Origin: Chamaecyparis obtusa | Taxonomy: Eukaryota; Streptophyta; Pinopsida; Cupressales; Cupressaceae | NCBI GenBank assembly: GCA_027943335.1 | Contig: BSBK01000762.1 | Coordinates: forward strand, 398,501 to 462,500 | Direction: 5' to 3' | Length of the DNA: 64,000 nucleotides | Shown: in pieces, positions 9,983-20,832 of the stretch | Layout of the letters: every line of letters begins with the position of its first letter | How positions within the stretch are numbered: the first letter of the stretch is position 1 | Translations under genes and position numbers: made by a program | The notes under the pieces: model-generated | The model's database searches: none | The model's input: the letters and a program-made list of their open reading frames with translations, nothing else | What the model was told of the DNA's origin: nothing

Positions 9983-10620
9983 AAACTCCAAGATTCTGGG
10001 TCTAAATCTCCTACAGTCCAATGACAAGATCTTCCTGAACAAGCTGAGAAAGATAGTGCACATTCAAGTGCCCATACCGCTGATGCCAGTGTACTAATAG
10101 AGGGGCGATGGGCTGCCATAGCAAGCTCTTGAGAATCCCCATAGTCAACAAGTCTAAAAAGACCATGATCTTCAACACAAACGACAATTGTGGACTTTAT
10201 TTCCTAATCAATGATACTGCATTGATGTGAAGTGAAGGTGACATCAAGTTGAGGAGAATGTCTCAAAATTTGACTGATAGAAAGAAGATTGAGTTCCATG
10301 CCTAGAACATAGTACATGTCAAGGAAAATTAGCTTCCTTCCTCTAGACTGAATCTAGATATTGCCTCTTTTGACAACGATGTACTCTTCTCCTCCAAAAA
10401 TAATTGAATCTAAGATTGGCTGGAAATTTGTGAACCAATCCGGATGATGAGTGAAGTGGCAAGAGGCACCTGAATCAATATACCAGGCAAAAGATTTTAC
10501 ATGATCTGCAAGTCTTTTAGCCATGAAGGCGTAAAAGGCAAATTTACATGGCTCAGTGTGCTCTGCATCATGCGCTTGAGGTTGTGAACTAGATTGCTTG
10601 GCTTGAGCAGCTAAGCGTTT
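9983..10620 (-). pseudogene. Copia-1 protease and GAG-pre-integrase, left piece
   Basis: Minus strand. The aspartic protease signature can be read near 10480 (WYIDSGASCHF-like), followed by a GGEEYIVVKRGNI segment and LDMYYVLGMELNLLSISQIL, the usual copia protease tail. Then comes the GAG-pre-integrase motif HWHQRYGHLNVHYLSQLVQ at about 10030-10090, which stops at the LTR-Z insertion. Several stops make it non-functional. Confidence 0.87.
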
Positions 10621-11391
10621 CTAGCACTCCAACTTCATATAACCAAACTTATGGAAGTAGTTGCACTGAACATTTTTCTTCTTCGGGCCTTCTGATGATT
10701 GAGCAAGATTTTGCTGAGAAAATTGAGAGAACTGATAGTTTCCTGCAGACTTAGCTAAGAAGGCTTGATGAGTGTTTGAAGATGAGTTGGTACCACTCCG
10801 AATTGTTGTTTCCAGCGATCTTGTCATAGAAGCATTAGACAGAGATCAGAAAATGAAACATCAGAATGAGTGGAAGCAATGTTGAGAGTTTCAACAAAGC
10901 GCTCATAGGAATATGGGAGACTAGAGACTCTTCAAAGTGATCACCACCATGTCTTCTTTTTGCATTTTGCATCCAATGGCTTCCAACTGATCACGAATAT
11001 CCTTGATTTTATTGAGATGCTCCTATAGGGATACCTGGTCATCCATCATGATCTACAAGAGCATGTTCTTCAAAAAGAATGCACAACTTTTGTCCAAGGT
11101 TTCATGTAAACCTTTCAGGCGGCTCCAAATTTCCGCAGTTGTTTTACTATAAGGAGCCAGCGGGAGCTAATCATCAGTGACAAAAAGTTTGATGAGCATG
11201 ACAGCTTCTCGATTCTGCTCATCAAATTTATCCTACTCTTTGCCTGCATCCTCAGGACATTTAGTTGTGCCCAACACAATTTTGTAAAGACACCTATACT
11301 CAAAAATCGTCATCATACGCGCTTCCAAGTATTGTAGTTCTTGCCATTGAATTTTTTATTGTCTTCCAATAGACTATTGGTCAAAGATGCC
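10621..11391 (-). pseudogene. Copia-1 gag
   Basis: Minus strand, with the start Met near 11391 in the context MASLTNSLLEDNKKFNGKNY, typical of copia gag (the UBN2-type capsid region follows). The nucleocapsid end at about 10624-10665 reads CNYFHKFGYMKLEC: a CCHC knuckle in which the second Cys is Phe and the His is Tyr, so it should no longer bind zinc. In-frame stops and shifts break the capsid region. Gag would form the virus-like particle. Confidence 0.87.
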
Positions 11392-11459
11392 ATTGCACAC
11401 TTTTCGAGGCATGAAAAAGAAAACTAGATGACTAAATGCACAAATTTGAATGTGCTAAT

Positions 11460-12913
11460 TGATAGTCCCAATTGGTGCTGAGAGGGGAGGGGTGAATCAG
11501 CACCTCTAAAAACTTTTTCTCACTAAATCCAGTGAAGTAAACTTATAGCACTAAAGGCAAGCAGATTTAAGCAAGTAATAACAGTAAGTAAACAATCACA
11601 AAGTGACACCAAATTTATCATGTGGAAACCCAGTTAGGGTAAAAACTACGGTGTGAGGAGACCTCACAAATTTTGTACTCTCCTGGAGTACGCCCTGTTA
11701 AGAGCCTTCCCGGTTAAAGGATAAAAATGCACTTGCTAGATGCGACCCGGTCAAGGGATTTGTTACAAAAGGTCTGTTAGGACCTGTCTGATTAAAGGAC
11801 TTTAAACACCTTGAAAGATGTCACCCGGTTAAGGGATTTTGATACAAGGGACTTGTTAGAGTCCACCCAAATACTGGGATTTATCTATTGTAGTTTGCTA
11901 GAAAACAATAGAAGTGTGATCTTTGCAGATGGCTTTGCTTAGCTTGATAAGATCTCTATTTGTGCTCAACTGAGAATCATCACCGGTCACCGCAGGTGTA
12001 TTCTCATCTACTGTTGTGCTACTTTGCACAATCTTCTGTCTCTCTTCCTTAGTTTTCTTTTACCCCTGCTTCTGTAGCATATAGGTTCACTCTTTTTCTC
12101 AGCAGAATGAAGGCAACTCTTCTTCTCAACAAGCATAAGAATATATACAGTTTTGTTGCCTTAACTGCGCCTCAAATGCATGACCTAATCCTGAGATCTT
12201 ACGAATACATCACTCAATGAAGTGTTGGTTCACTGAGCAAGCATCCGATGCAAGCTCTGGCTTCATCCACTACATGAAGAAAACATCAACTGTGTGCCAG
12301 GCAACCTTTCTTCATGGGAGATAACAACTTGATTGAAACCCACCAAATCCGGCTTTAAATCCTTTAGTCGCGCCTCAAGAAACCATTGATTCCGGCTTTA
12401 AATCCTTTACCAGTGCCTCAAACCGATCACCAAGACAACTCAAGATCACCCGGATTTACTGCAATAAATCCCGGTAGAAAGAGCTAGTTGGAACAGATAG
12501 TTGACAGTTGACTATGACTTCCTTGGTTCATACCGGAGTCTTATAACATATCCGGTTGAGTCCTTAGATCTGTTGCAGTCTCTTTAATGTCTTACCGGTT
12601 GCATTGTCTCGGTTGTACTTGGATATTGTTATTGGTTGTACTTGTCTATACCGGTTTGTAGTTCGGTCCTTGGTTGATACTGGAATACTCTCTTCCCTAA
12701 TTGAGTGCATTGCCCGGTTACTGATGCTTAGTGTGGAGACCGGTTACAATGGATTACAGTTTATTCTTTTCTTGCAAACCAGCCTCTCTTGATGTATATT
12801 TTCTTAGAGCTTTAGCCTGTATAGAGATGACAAATCTCTATCCTTTTTTGCCAATCAATGACAATACTAGGACCGGTAGAGAGCTTACTAGTTACTATCA
12901 TTTGATGCTAACA
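11460..12913 (+). mobile_element. Family-H solo LTR copy 2 (1.45 kb)
   Basis: Starts TGATAGTCCC, ends GATGCTAACA, and is flanked by CTAAT at 11455-11459 and 12914-12918. Near the left end GGTGCTGA (11474-11481) and TCAGCACC (11497-11504) form a perfect 8-bp stem around a G-rich loop. CCGGTTAA-like phrases recur in the left third and CCGGTT phrases in the right third. It interrupts the untranslated leader of Copia-1. Confidence 0.87.
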
Positions 12914-12918
12914 CTAAT

Positions 12919-13921
12919 TACAAAGGCAGATACAGGCATAGATTTCAATGTAAATCTGCTAGCACAAAATTTGAGGCACGCAAATTGAGACACCTAGACA
13001 ATTCCAAAGACATCCCAATTGAGATTTTGGAAAACCCACCAAGAATTTGTAAACAAAATGAAATTTTGGCTGGCATGGAATTCAAGGCACAGAAAACGAG
13101 ACACCTAGAAAAATCTAAAGGCAATCCAGTGAGCTCTCGAAAAACCCACCAAGAATCTAAAGTCGAAAATTGAAAAGGATAAGAAAAAAATGGAGGTTTC
13201 AAAAGAAACCCTAGGTGGCTAAAAGAGGGTCAGATATTCAAGAGAGAATACTAAAAAATTTGCAAAGGATGAACGCTAAGCCAGGGATATGCTTTCACAG
13301 ACGTTGCCAAACCCTAAGGAAGGAAAAAACGACCATAAATCTGGTTGAAATACCCAGAAAAAAGAGCTGAAAAAGCTCTGGAAAACATGGAAAAAGAACC
13401 TATGATTTGCAAATGTATGTTGTAGAATGCAGAGGCAACGATAGGGAAAGAAATCTCGTTGGTAGAAGGAGAACCGAACATAGGGCTCGTGTAAGAAAAA
13501 AAGGAGCAATTGTCGCAAATAGAAACCAGGTGGTGAGGTCAAAAAACGCGATCCGTATGTTTTTCCCAAAAACGACGCCTTTCTCAGGGGATAAAGAATG
13601 ACATATAGAAAGAGCTTGATAGTTGGTGGTAGAAAGCAGTCACAACCTGGAGAAAGGAAGACACGGGAGCTAGAAGAAAATCGCTGAGAGAAAACAAGCC
13701 ATGTCTTGTAGAGATTGCGATTTTGCAAGCTAAGATACGAAAAAAAAACCAGAAAAGGTCTTCAACGATTTCTAGAAAAGTCACCTTTGAATTTGCAAAA
13801 CAAAAAAAACCCTCCAAAAAACTTTGAACAAAGATGCGATGGAAAAAGAATTTTTAAAATTTTTAAAACTGATAATTTCAAAAAGAAATTATAAATTTTT
13901 CGAAAAAAAAAATTATAACTT
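12919..13921 (-). other. Copia-1 5' leader
   Basis: About 1 kb between the primer-binding site and the family-H insertion, upstream of gag on the minus strand. It contains an open stretch of 150 codons (13276-13728, minus) rich in Phe and Ser with no recognisable motif; I regard it as leader sequence rather than a gene. Confidence 0.6.
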
Positions 13922-13935
13922 GTCTCTTGATACCA
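13922..13935 (-). promoter_or_regulatory. Copia-1 primer-binding site (iMet-like)
   Basis: Minus strand reads TGGTATCAAGAG, next to the LTR end CTAATA. It differs slightly from the standard TGGTATCAGAGC. Confidence 0.75.
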
Positions 13936-14132
13936 TATTAGATAGACGATTGGTAAAAATATTGGATGATTATTGAATGAACAAGACGCTCATTATATAG
14001 ATTACAAAAGAGACGTTATCAGAAACATTCTAATAACGAAAGAATAAAAGAATACTAGAAACATTCTAAAATTTAGAATATACACAATATTGACCATTAA
14101 ATAAAAAGATATACAGAGATATTATTCTAATA
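13936..14132 (-). repeat. Copia-1 5' LTR (197 bp)
   Basis: Minus-strand ends are TATTAGAATA and TATCTAATA, giving a 6-bp inverted terminus. A short copia-type LTR, directly followed by the primer-binding site. Its partner would be left of the window, so LTR identity cannot be compared here. Confidence 0.75.
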
Positions 14133-14992
14133 GGATGGGATTTCATAAAATTTGGCAAATTTTTAAAGAAAAATTTGAGCCTCTTCTAATCAAGAATTTT
14201 TTTCCAGAAATTTGTTTTTCGATTTTTTTAAATAAAAATCATTGAAGATATTTTATGAGAATTTTGTGGTTCATCTTCGAAGATTTTTGCTGAAAATCAT
14301 GAGCCTGGTCCTAGTTTGAGCAAAAGCCTCTAATTTTTTAAAGTTGCATGTACTTGCATGTGCTTTTTGTGAGTTGTATGTTGCTTGCATATGTTGTTTA
14401 CCATGTGAAGTCTCGTGTTTTGCCGCATGAAGGTTTCTTTGATAGGTTTTCATAATTTTTACACTTAAAAATTTTTGATGGGTTTTCATAATATTTTCCC
14501 TTAAAAAATTTCTGATGGATTTTCATAATTTTTTCCCTTAAAAATTTTCTAATGGGTTTATATAATTTTTTCAGTTAAAAAATTGTGACTTTTTGCAATC
14601 TGTTTTGGGGTGTCGTGCTCTTCTACAAAAATTTGGAAGGTTTGCCGATTTTTCCTCAAAATCGTGACAGTTGTTTTCAGTCTTCGGCTACACAGAGGGA
14701 CAACTTTGTTATCCAACATTAGGTTGGATGTTTTGTGATGATTTCTAGTTAGAGGTTTTGTAGATTCTGGGAGGACTAGTGTCAGATTCATCTCACAGTT
14801 AGAGTCAGTGGGAGGCTCTGAAGGAGGCAACATTTTCTATTTTTTCTAGATGGATTTTGGGTACTCTTGGTCATTGACATTCTGCAGATCCAAGGAGGGT
14901 CTCAACAACAGCAAAATGTTCTGAAGAATTTATGACCACGAGACATGTACAATCTTTTGTAAGGTTGTTCGAGAATGACCATTAAGGGAGGG
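14133..14992. other. AT-rich DNA with a short tandem array, no gene seen
   Basis: At about 14440-14580 a unit of roughly 45 bp (TTTTCATAATTTTT then CTTAAAAATT, then TGATGG) is repeated about four times. The rest has no recognisable coding signal. It ends in a purine-rich GGGAGGG (about 14987-14992) next to an LTR start, so it may be the 3' internal remnant of a plus-strand copia derivative. Confidence 0.5.
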
Positions 14993-15167
14993 TATTAGAA
15001 TATTGTAATGTTTCTTTAATGGTCATCTTAATTAGTCTTTCATTTATTAGGTAGTTTCTATTTTCGTCTTTAGTTCACGATTGTTTCTTTTAGAAACATC
15101 GTCTTTGTAAATCTATATAAGGAGCTTTCATCTCCTCAATTTAATACAACATCAATTTACCATAACA
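14993..15167 (+). repeat. Short copia-type LTR (175 bp)
   Basis: Begins TATTAGAATATTG after GGGAGGG and ends CCATAACA. It includes a TATATAAGGAGC TATA-like stretch at about 15112-15125. Termini resemble those of the Copia-1 LTR but the body differs. It abuts the broken protease of Gypsy-1, and no matching 5' LTR was seen. Confidence 0.6.
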
Positions 15168-16161
15168 GTCTTGGGGTGCCAATGGCCATATACAATTGAA
15201 AAATATGAGACCAACCATCGAAAATGTAGATCACTTTCCAACAAGATGGGAAAAAGGTAGTATTACATGGATTGACCAGCAAAGGGGCAATGGAGATATC
15301 AGCCAAAAGAATGAAAAGAGTTTTTCGTAAAGGACAAGTAGCATGTGCAGCAGAGTGTATTATCACCAACACAAATGCTACTAGGAAAGAAGGAACTACC
15401 AATGTGCAGATCCAATCTATTTTAGATATACATAGCGAAGTATTCAAAGACATACCACCAAGATTGCCCCCTAATAGAGGATTCCAACATATCATTGAGC
15501 TTGAAGGAGGAGTGAAACCAATGATGATCACTCCCTACCACCATCCCAAGGCATACAAGGAGGAAAAGGAAAAGGCAATCAAAGAATTGTTGGATACGGG
15601 GCACATCAGACCTAGTTCTAGCCCTTTTGCATCTTTCGTAGTGTTGGTTAAGAAGAAGGATGAAACTTTGAGGATGTGTATAGATTATCGGGCTCTCAAC
15701 AAGAGGACCATTAAGAACCACTATCCAATAAAACAAATTGATGAATTGATTGGATTTATGAGCTTCATGGAGCAAAGTACTTTTCCAAGATTGATTTGCG
15801 TGCAAGATACCATCAAATTAAAGTTAGGGATGAAGATGTATAGAAGACAGCATTTTGGTATCATTACAAGCACTATGAATTCTTGGTGATACCCTTCGGT
15901 CTAACAAATGCTCCAACAACTTTCCAATCATGCATGAATGAGATTTCATTTTACAGTTGAGGAAGTTTGTTTTGGCGTTATTTGATGATATCTTAGTTTA
16001 TAGCAAGACTTGGGAAGATCATTTACAACACTTGGATGAGGTATTGAGTATTTTAGAGTAGTAGTCCTTTTATGCCAAAGCATCAAGTGTGATTTTGGGT
16101 TGCAAGAAATTATGTATTTGGGTTTCAAAATCAGTGAGCAGAAAGTGAGTGTAGATGAAGA
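15168..16161 (+). pseudogene. Gypsy-1 protease end and reverse transcriptase, first part
   Basis: An LGVP motif at the left edge marks the end of the protease domain. Then [20 protein letters not shown] starts the reverse transcriptase region, with [16 protein letters not shown] and [19 protein letters not shown], all diagnostic of Ty3/gypsy. The frame shifts near 15780-15890. The catalytic FDD of an FDDILVYS motif is at about 15981-15989. A stop follows near 16060, and the solo LTR interrupts at 16161. Confidence 0.9.
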
Positions 16162-16781
16162 TGTTAGTATTATAGCCTGTCGGCCTTAATCAAACTGAAC
16201 TGCAGAATTAATAATGGTTTATTATTAATTAATTCCCTATACTCGGTCAGGTCGGCCCTCCTTAAGGATATAATTTATATTATTTGGTCAAGGGTTGGCC
16301 ATCTTGGAACAGGTCGGCCTCCCTCTTTGGAGTTTTGTCCTTATAGCTCCTACATATAGGAGATCGAATCTTGAGGGAAGACACACAAAACATAACGTGC
16401 TCTTCCCTCTTCAAAATCGCATAAGACAGCAGTCAATACAGGCAGCAGCGAATGTTAATTCCCAAGGTAGTAGCGAATACAGGCAGCGGTACAAATTCAC
16501 AAGGTAGCAGCGAATATATTAAGAGCAGAAGAGTATTCATCCTTAAAGACATCTCTGTTCCAATAGCAGATATTCGATATATCTAGGAGCAGAATTCTGG
16601 AGCAGACATCTGATATTAGGCCAATGTAAATATCAGATTAAAAGCTTCAAGAAAGCAGGGTGCTGATCTAGCTGATCTGATCTGAGGGTGATATCTACGA
16701 CAGGTACTATCTCTCCTTACTGTTATCTTATCCTGTGATTAGTTTGGTTAATTCCTAAGTAGAATCTGAAATATTCTAACA
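16162..16781 (+). mobile_element. Solo LTR (620 bp) inside Gypsy-1
   Basis: Starts TGTTAGTATT, ends TATTCTAACA (6-bp inverted termini), and is flanked by GAAGA at 16157-16161 and 16782-16786. Removing it and one duplication rejoins the reverse transcriptase sequence. It belongs to a family not otherwise recognised in this window. Confidence 0.9.
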
Positions 16782-17421
16782 GAAGAGAGATCAAGGCTAT
16801 CCTAGATTGGCCTAGGCCAAGCAATCTAACACAGCTGAGAGGATTTGTAGGATTATGCATCTACTATAGAAGGTTTGTAAGTGGGTTTTCACAACTAGCT
16901 GCCCCCTTAACCAATCTAACAAAGAAGGGAGTGTTTACGTGGACTCCATCATCTCAACAAGCCTTTGATAAGCTCAAAGAGGTAATAATAGTTTGTGCCC
17001 TATCTTAGCAATTACGGATTTTTCACTCCCTTTTGTTTTAGAATGTGATGCTTCTGATGAAGTAGTTGTTTTGATGCAAAATAAGCATCCTATAGCATAT
17101 GAGAGTAGGAAGCTCAAGAAGGCTAAGTGTAAACTTTTCATCTATGAAAAAGAGATGTTGGCCATAATGCATGCTTTGACCAAGTTTAGGCAATATTTGG
17201 TTTGCAAGAAGATTTAGGTTAAGACCGATCACAACAATTTGAAATGCTTCCTTAATCAAAGAGATTTGAATGATAGGCAACAAAAGTGGGTAAGTAAAAT
17301 TCAAGCCTATGACTTTAACATTGAATATGTTAAGGGAAATAATAATGTGGTGGCTGATGCTTTGTCTAGAGAACCTCATTTACATTCTATTATGATATAT
17401 CTGCTGATTGGAGATCATTAA
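16782..17421 (+). pseudogene. Gypsy-1 reverse transcriptase end and RNase H
   Basis: Resumes with [19 protein letters not shown], the usual connection subdomain, then a W-TP element. RNase H follows with LECDASDEVV, YESRKLKKAK, YEKEMLAIMHAL and DHNNLKCFLNQRDLNDRQQ, ending in NNVVADALSREP. A stop near 17218 (KKI then TAG) interrupts the frame between the E and second D regions. Confidence 0.9.
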
Positions 17422-17424
17422 ATA

Positions 17425-18652
17425 TTGATAAGTATGTTAAAAATCAATTTGCTAATGATATTGTGGAAGGCAAGGTGCAAGATGACAACTTCAAAATGGC
17501 TGATGAACTTGATTTTATATGAAGGACAAGTGAATCTTATAGCCGATTCTAAAATGAAGAAGAGGATTTTAAATGCTTTCCATAATACCCCACTAGTAGG
17601 ACATCCAAATTTCTACAAAACATACAAACAAGTGAAAGAACGTTTTTCTTTGAAAGGATTGAAAAAGGATGTAATGTAGCATGTGAGAGAATGCAAAGAA
17701 TGCCAACAAAACAAGGAGCATGTGTTCCCAACAGGGTTATTGCAGCCCTTGCCCATTCTAGATCAGAAATGGGCAAAAGCATATCTATGGATTTTATCAC
17801 CGGTCTGCCAAGGGCCCAAGGTAAGGATTGTTTATATGTAGTGGTGGATAGACTCACAAAATATGCACATTTTCATGCAATATCAATAGATTTTAAGGCA
17901 CCTCAAGTGGCAATATTGTTCTTTAAAGAGATTTTCATACTTCATGGATTACCTAAGACAATTGTGAGTGATAGGTACAACAAGTTACTTAGTATGTTTT
18001 GGCAAGACCTATTCCGTTTGATAGGGAAAGAATTGACACCTAGCACCAGCTACTTGAGAAACTATGTTACAGGGCAGCAAAGAGCATGGGTTAAGTGGTT
18101 ACATTTGGGTGAGTATTGCTACAATACCACTCATCTTATGTCGATTGGTATGTCGCCCTTCAAGGTGCTCTATGGTTACGATGCTATCTCTTTTGTGGAT
18201 TTGATTTTTATTAATAGTAGAGTTCCTATCCCTAAAAATGTGGTCCAACAAAGCAAGGATATTATGGTGACCCTCATGGAGAACTTGCAACGTGCTCAAA
18301 GTCAACAAAATTTATATGTTGACCAGCACCGGACAGAAAGATTGTTTGAGGTGGGTGACTGGGTATTTTTGAGATTGCAACCCTATAGATAGTTGTCCAT
18401 TAAGGGAAGTGGGGCAGAAAAGTTGAAACCAGCTACTTGAGAAACTATGTTACAGGGCAGCAAACAGCATGGGTTAAGTGGTTACATTTGGGTGAGTATT
18501 GCTACAATACCACTCATCACATGTCGATTGGTATGTCGCCCTTCAAGGTGCTCTATGGTTACGATGCTATCTCTTTTGTGGATTTGATTTTTACTAATAG
18601 TAGAAACCATAGATAGTCGTCCATTAAGGGAAGTGGGGCAGAAAAGTTGAAA
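17425..18652 (+). pseudogene. Gypsy-1 integrase with internal deletion and duplication
   Basis: The HHCC zinc-binding part can be read across 17560-17720 (HNTPLVGHPN, then CKECQQNK) with a stop at 17679. The core has SMDFITGLPRAQGKDCLYVV, the first catalytic Asp, and IVSDRYNKL, the second Asp. The stretch that should carry the third acidic residue (the usual HPQTDGQTE region) is replaced by TPSTSYLRNYVTGQQ, so the active site is incomplete. Bases 18429-18652 repeat 18048-18428 with about 150 bp missing. Confidence 0.88.
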
Positions 18653-19010
18653 CCATGTTTCTATGGTCCTTATCCGGTGGTAAGGAAGGTAGGACAAGTT
18701 GCATACGAACTGGAATCACTGCCCAATAGCAGAATTCACAATACACTCCATGTCTCCTGCCTTAAAAAAGCCCTTGGACAGCAAATTGTGCCCTCAAAGG
18801 AATCGCCACAGCTTGATTATGAAGGCATATTAATATTGGAACCTGAAACAAACTCAACGTAAGGAAGAAGAGGTTAAGGAACAAGCTGATTCCAAAGTAT
18901 TTAGTGAAGTGGAAGGGGCTACTGCCAAAAGATGCCACATTGGAAGGGATAGAAATCTGTGAGTATCCAAACTTGGAATTGTTTGAGGTCAAACAATTAG
19001 AGGATGGGAG
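18647..19010 (+). pseudogene. Gypsy-1 integrase C-terminus with chromodomain-like end
   Basis: The integrase tail PCFYGPYPVVRKVGQVAYEL then LHVSCLKKALG is typical of plant chromoviruses. After a frame change near 18855 comes LIPKYLVKWKGLLPKDATLE, a chromodomain-type YLVKWKG...ATWE motif with Leu in place of the usual Trp. Such domains are known to guide integration to heterochromatin in this family. Confidence 0.8.
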
Positions 19011-19013
19011 GAC

Positions 19014-20000
19014 TGTGATGAACCCAAAGTAAAGAGGCTGGTCAACCAGTCAGGCAGTGCTTCAAAGCACCCTTTTATCTGCCTTTTAAATAATATTTAA
19101 ATAAATAAAGTAATTTGCTTTATAGATAATATTTAATAAATAAAGTGAAGTTAGTAGGGTCGGCCTTGGCCAACATAAAGAAATGATGTTAATGTTTTTT
19201 ATTATTTTGAGCCAACATGGCTAAGTGTTGAATCAACTATTTAGGGCAGGACTCTTAGGTAATTAAGGTATGCTGGTTTTGAATGATTGTGAGCTCGCAA
19301 GCACACAAGCAACCTAGGATGCAAACCTCAGGCGGCTAAGGAGGTAGGACGACACCCCTGCCTCTACATAGTAGTTCGAAACCAATACATTCGCTAGTGA
19401 TTTTTACAGTGCCTATCGTTCTTTGCAGGAAATCATTGGAGGAGAAAGACAGTTCACAGGGAAGGTAGGTTTGGGCCATTGCATAGAGGAGGCGATCAGT
19501 CTAGCCTTTGCCTTCAAGAGAGCAAGATAGCGATATCAGACCAGCGCCGAGAAACAGGAAACATTCGCATTAAATAGGGGAGGCTGCGAGATAGTCCAAA
19601 GCCGATCACAAGGGAACAAACACAGAGAAATTTCTCCAGGTCGTGCATAACTGTGTCTTGCATCTGTGAAGACAAGTCAGATATCTTTACCACTAAAAAA
19701 TGCCTGTAGAATTCCTTTTTCTGAGAAACAGTATGAGATTATTTGATTCAATATCAGTGAGCTTATCTGTGTAAAAGACAGAGAATGCAGAGATCATTAT
19801 TAAAATATATGCGTAAAAGACTGAGAATGCAGAGATCGTTATTAAAAGTTCCTTGAGCAGTGGATATACGTTTTTCCTTTCTTGATCAAATAATAGCCAT
19901 CTGATTCCTGTTTAAGACAAGTCTTTTGGAATTTTCTATTTAATAGATGTAATTGTCTGAACTGTGATGATCAATAAATTATTTAGCATCTTTCACTCCA
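19014..20000 (+). repeat. Gypsy-1 3' LTR (approximate end)
   Basis: Follows the purine tract and begins TGTGATGAACCC. No second copy in the window fixes its right end; the sequence changes to a minus-strand gag fragment at about 20004. No ORF is supported inside. Confidence 0.6.
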
Positions 20001-20003
20001 CCT

Positions 20004-20830
20004 AACCATGCTACTTGAAACATGTCAACTCTGGATCTCTCCTATCAATTTTGGCTATGAGCTTTTACCTGAAATCAGCATACATCAAAATGTGGTTATT
20101 TCCTTGTATGATCAATCCATGATGCCATCACTCATGAGCTATGCCCACCAAATGAAAATAGGTAAACTTAATAGCCTCATTTTCTGTCATAGAGCTGAGT
20201 GAAAGATATGTATCCATTTTTTTAACCCAAGCTCATGCAATGACCTTTGTGGATCCATCAAAAGCAGGAAGTGGAAATTTTCTCACACCTCTATTGTAGA
20301 TCTCTATAAAACTGCTGCAAAGATTGTCTTCTTTCACCTCTTCATTCACTTCTTGTCCTCGGATATTATTGTATTGTTCCAACGGGATCTGGTTTTTAAC
20401 ATCTAGATCAAGTCTCATGTGATTATCTAGGATGGTATTGGAGTAATTTGTTGACTGGTTTGGCTCCTCTTGGTGACCCCAACCTAGACAAAAAAGGTAT
20501 GCTGGAAGGTATAGGAGCCAATCCAGCTTGGGTTCTGCTGTTACAAGTGTAATTTCCAACCCCATTTTGATTTCTATTGCTCCTTTCTACTCAATTATTT
20601 TATGCAGGTTTGGTGGAATTGTCACAAATATTCATGTTCTAGAGCATTTGGAATATTTATATTGTCTGTTCCTGCCATTGTGCTATTTGCTGTTGTATTT
20701 GCACGAAGGCTCTGCATTCATCATTCCAATCTTCTCACCTTTGCTTCTAATAATAAACCTCAACTAATATGACCCTTGCTAATTTCTTTCTCTCTCTGAA
20801 ACCTGTTGATCCCTTGTAGATGATCACGGG
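20004..20830 (-). pseudogene. Ty3 gag fragment
   Basis: The minus strand encodes KFPLPAFDGSTKVIA, a WVKKMDTYLSLSSMTE-like segment, AIKFTYFHLVGIAHEWWHHG and a KLIAKIDRRDPELT-like end. This is the classical Ty3/gypsy retrotransposon gag pattern (FDG, W, AHEWW). Upstream (20570-20760) is a QIQQQIAQWQEQT stretch, as in gag N-termini. Broken by stops and truncated at both ends. It has no matching LTR nearby, so it is a separate fragment from Gypsy-1. Confidence 0.8.
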
Positions 20831-20832
20831 AT

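Larger units (their letters stand above)
1..14132 (-). mobile_element. Copia-1: decayed Ty1/copia retrotransposon, 3' end outside window
   Basis: Read on the minus strand the order is 5' LTR (13936-14132), primer-binding site, long leader, gag, protease, GAG-pre-integrase, integrase, reverse transcriptase, RNase H, which is the Ty1/copia order. The 3' LTR would lie left of base 1. The element is broken by three insertions: family-H solo LTRs at 2165-3256 (duplication ATATA) and 11460-12913 (CTAAT), and LTR-Z at 3444-9982 (AAACT). Removing them makes the coding pieces run on. Stops and frame changes occur in most domains, so it is dead. Confidence 0.9.
15168..20000 (+). mobile_element. Gypsy-1: 5'-truncated Ty3 chromovirus
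   Basis: Plus-strand order is protease tail, reverse transcriptase, RNase H, integrase, chromodomain-like end, 3' LTR, which is the Ty3/gypsy order. Gag, most of protease and the 5' LTR are absent; the break is at 15168 next to a copia LTR. A 620-bp solo LTR (16162-16781) sits in reverse transcriptase. A purine tract GAGGATGGGAGGAC precedes the 3' LTR at 19014. The right end of the LTR (about 20000) is approximate. Frameshifts and an internal duplication show that it is dead. Confidence 0.85.

Noticed and set aside
11482..11496. Telomere-like or G-quadruplex element in family-H hairpin loop
   Set aside because: The G-runs are too few in one strand for a clear four-tract motif and there is no tandem telomere repeat; a G-rich loop is the safer description.
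13276..13728. 150-codon minus-strand gene
   Set aside because: It lies in the Copia-1 leader, has a Phe/Ser-rich composition expected from AG-rich DNA on the other strand, and no motif.
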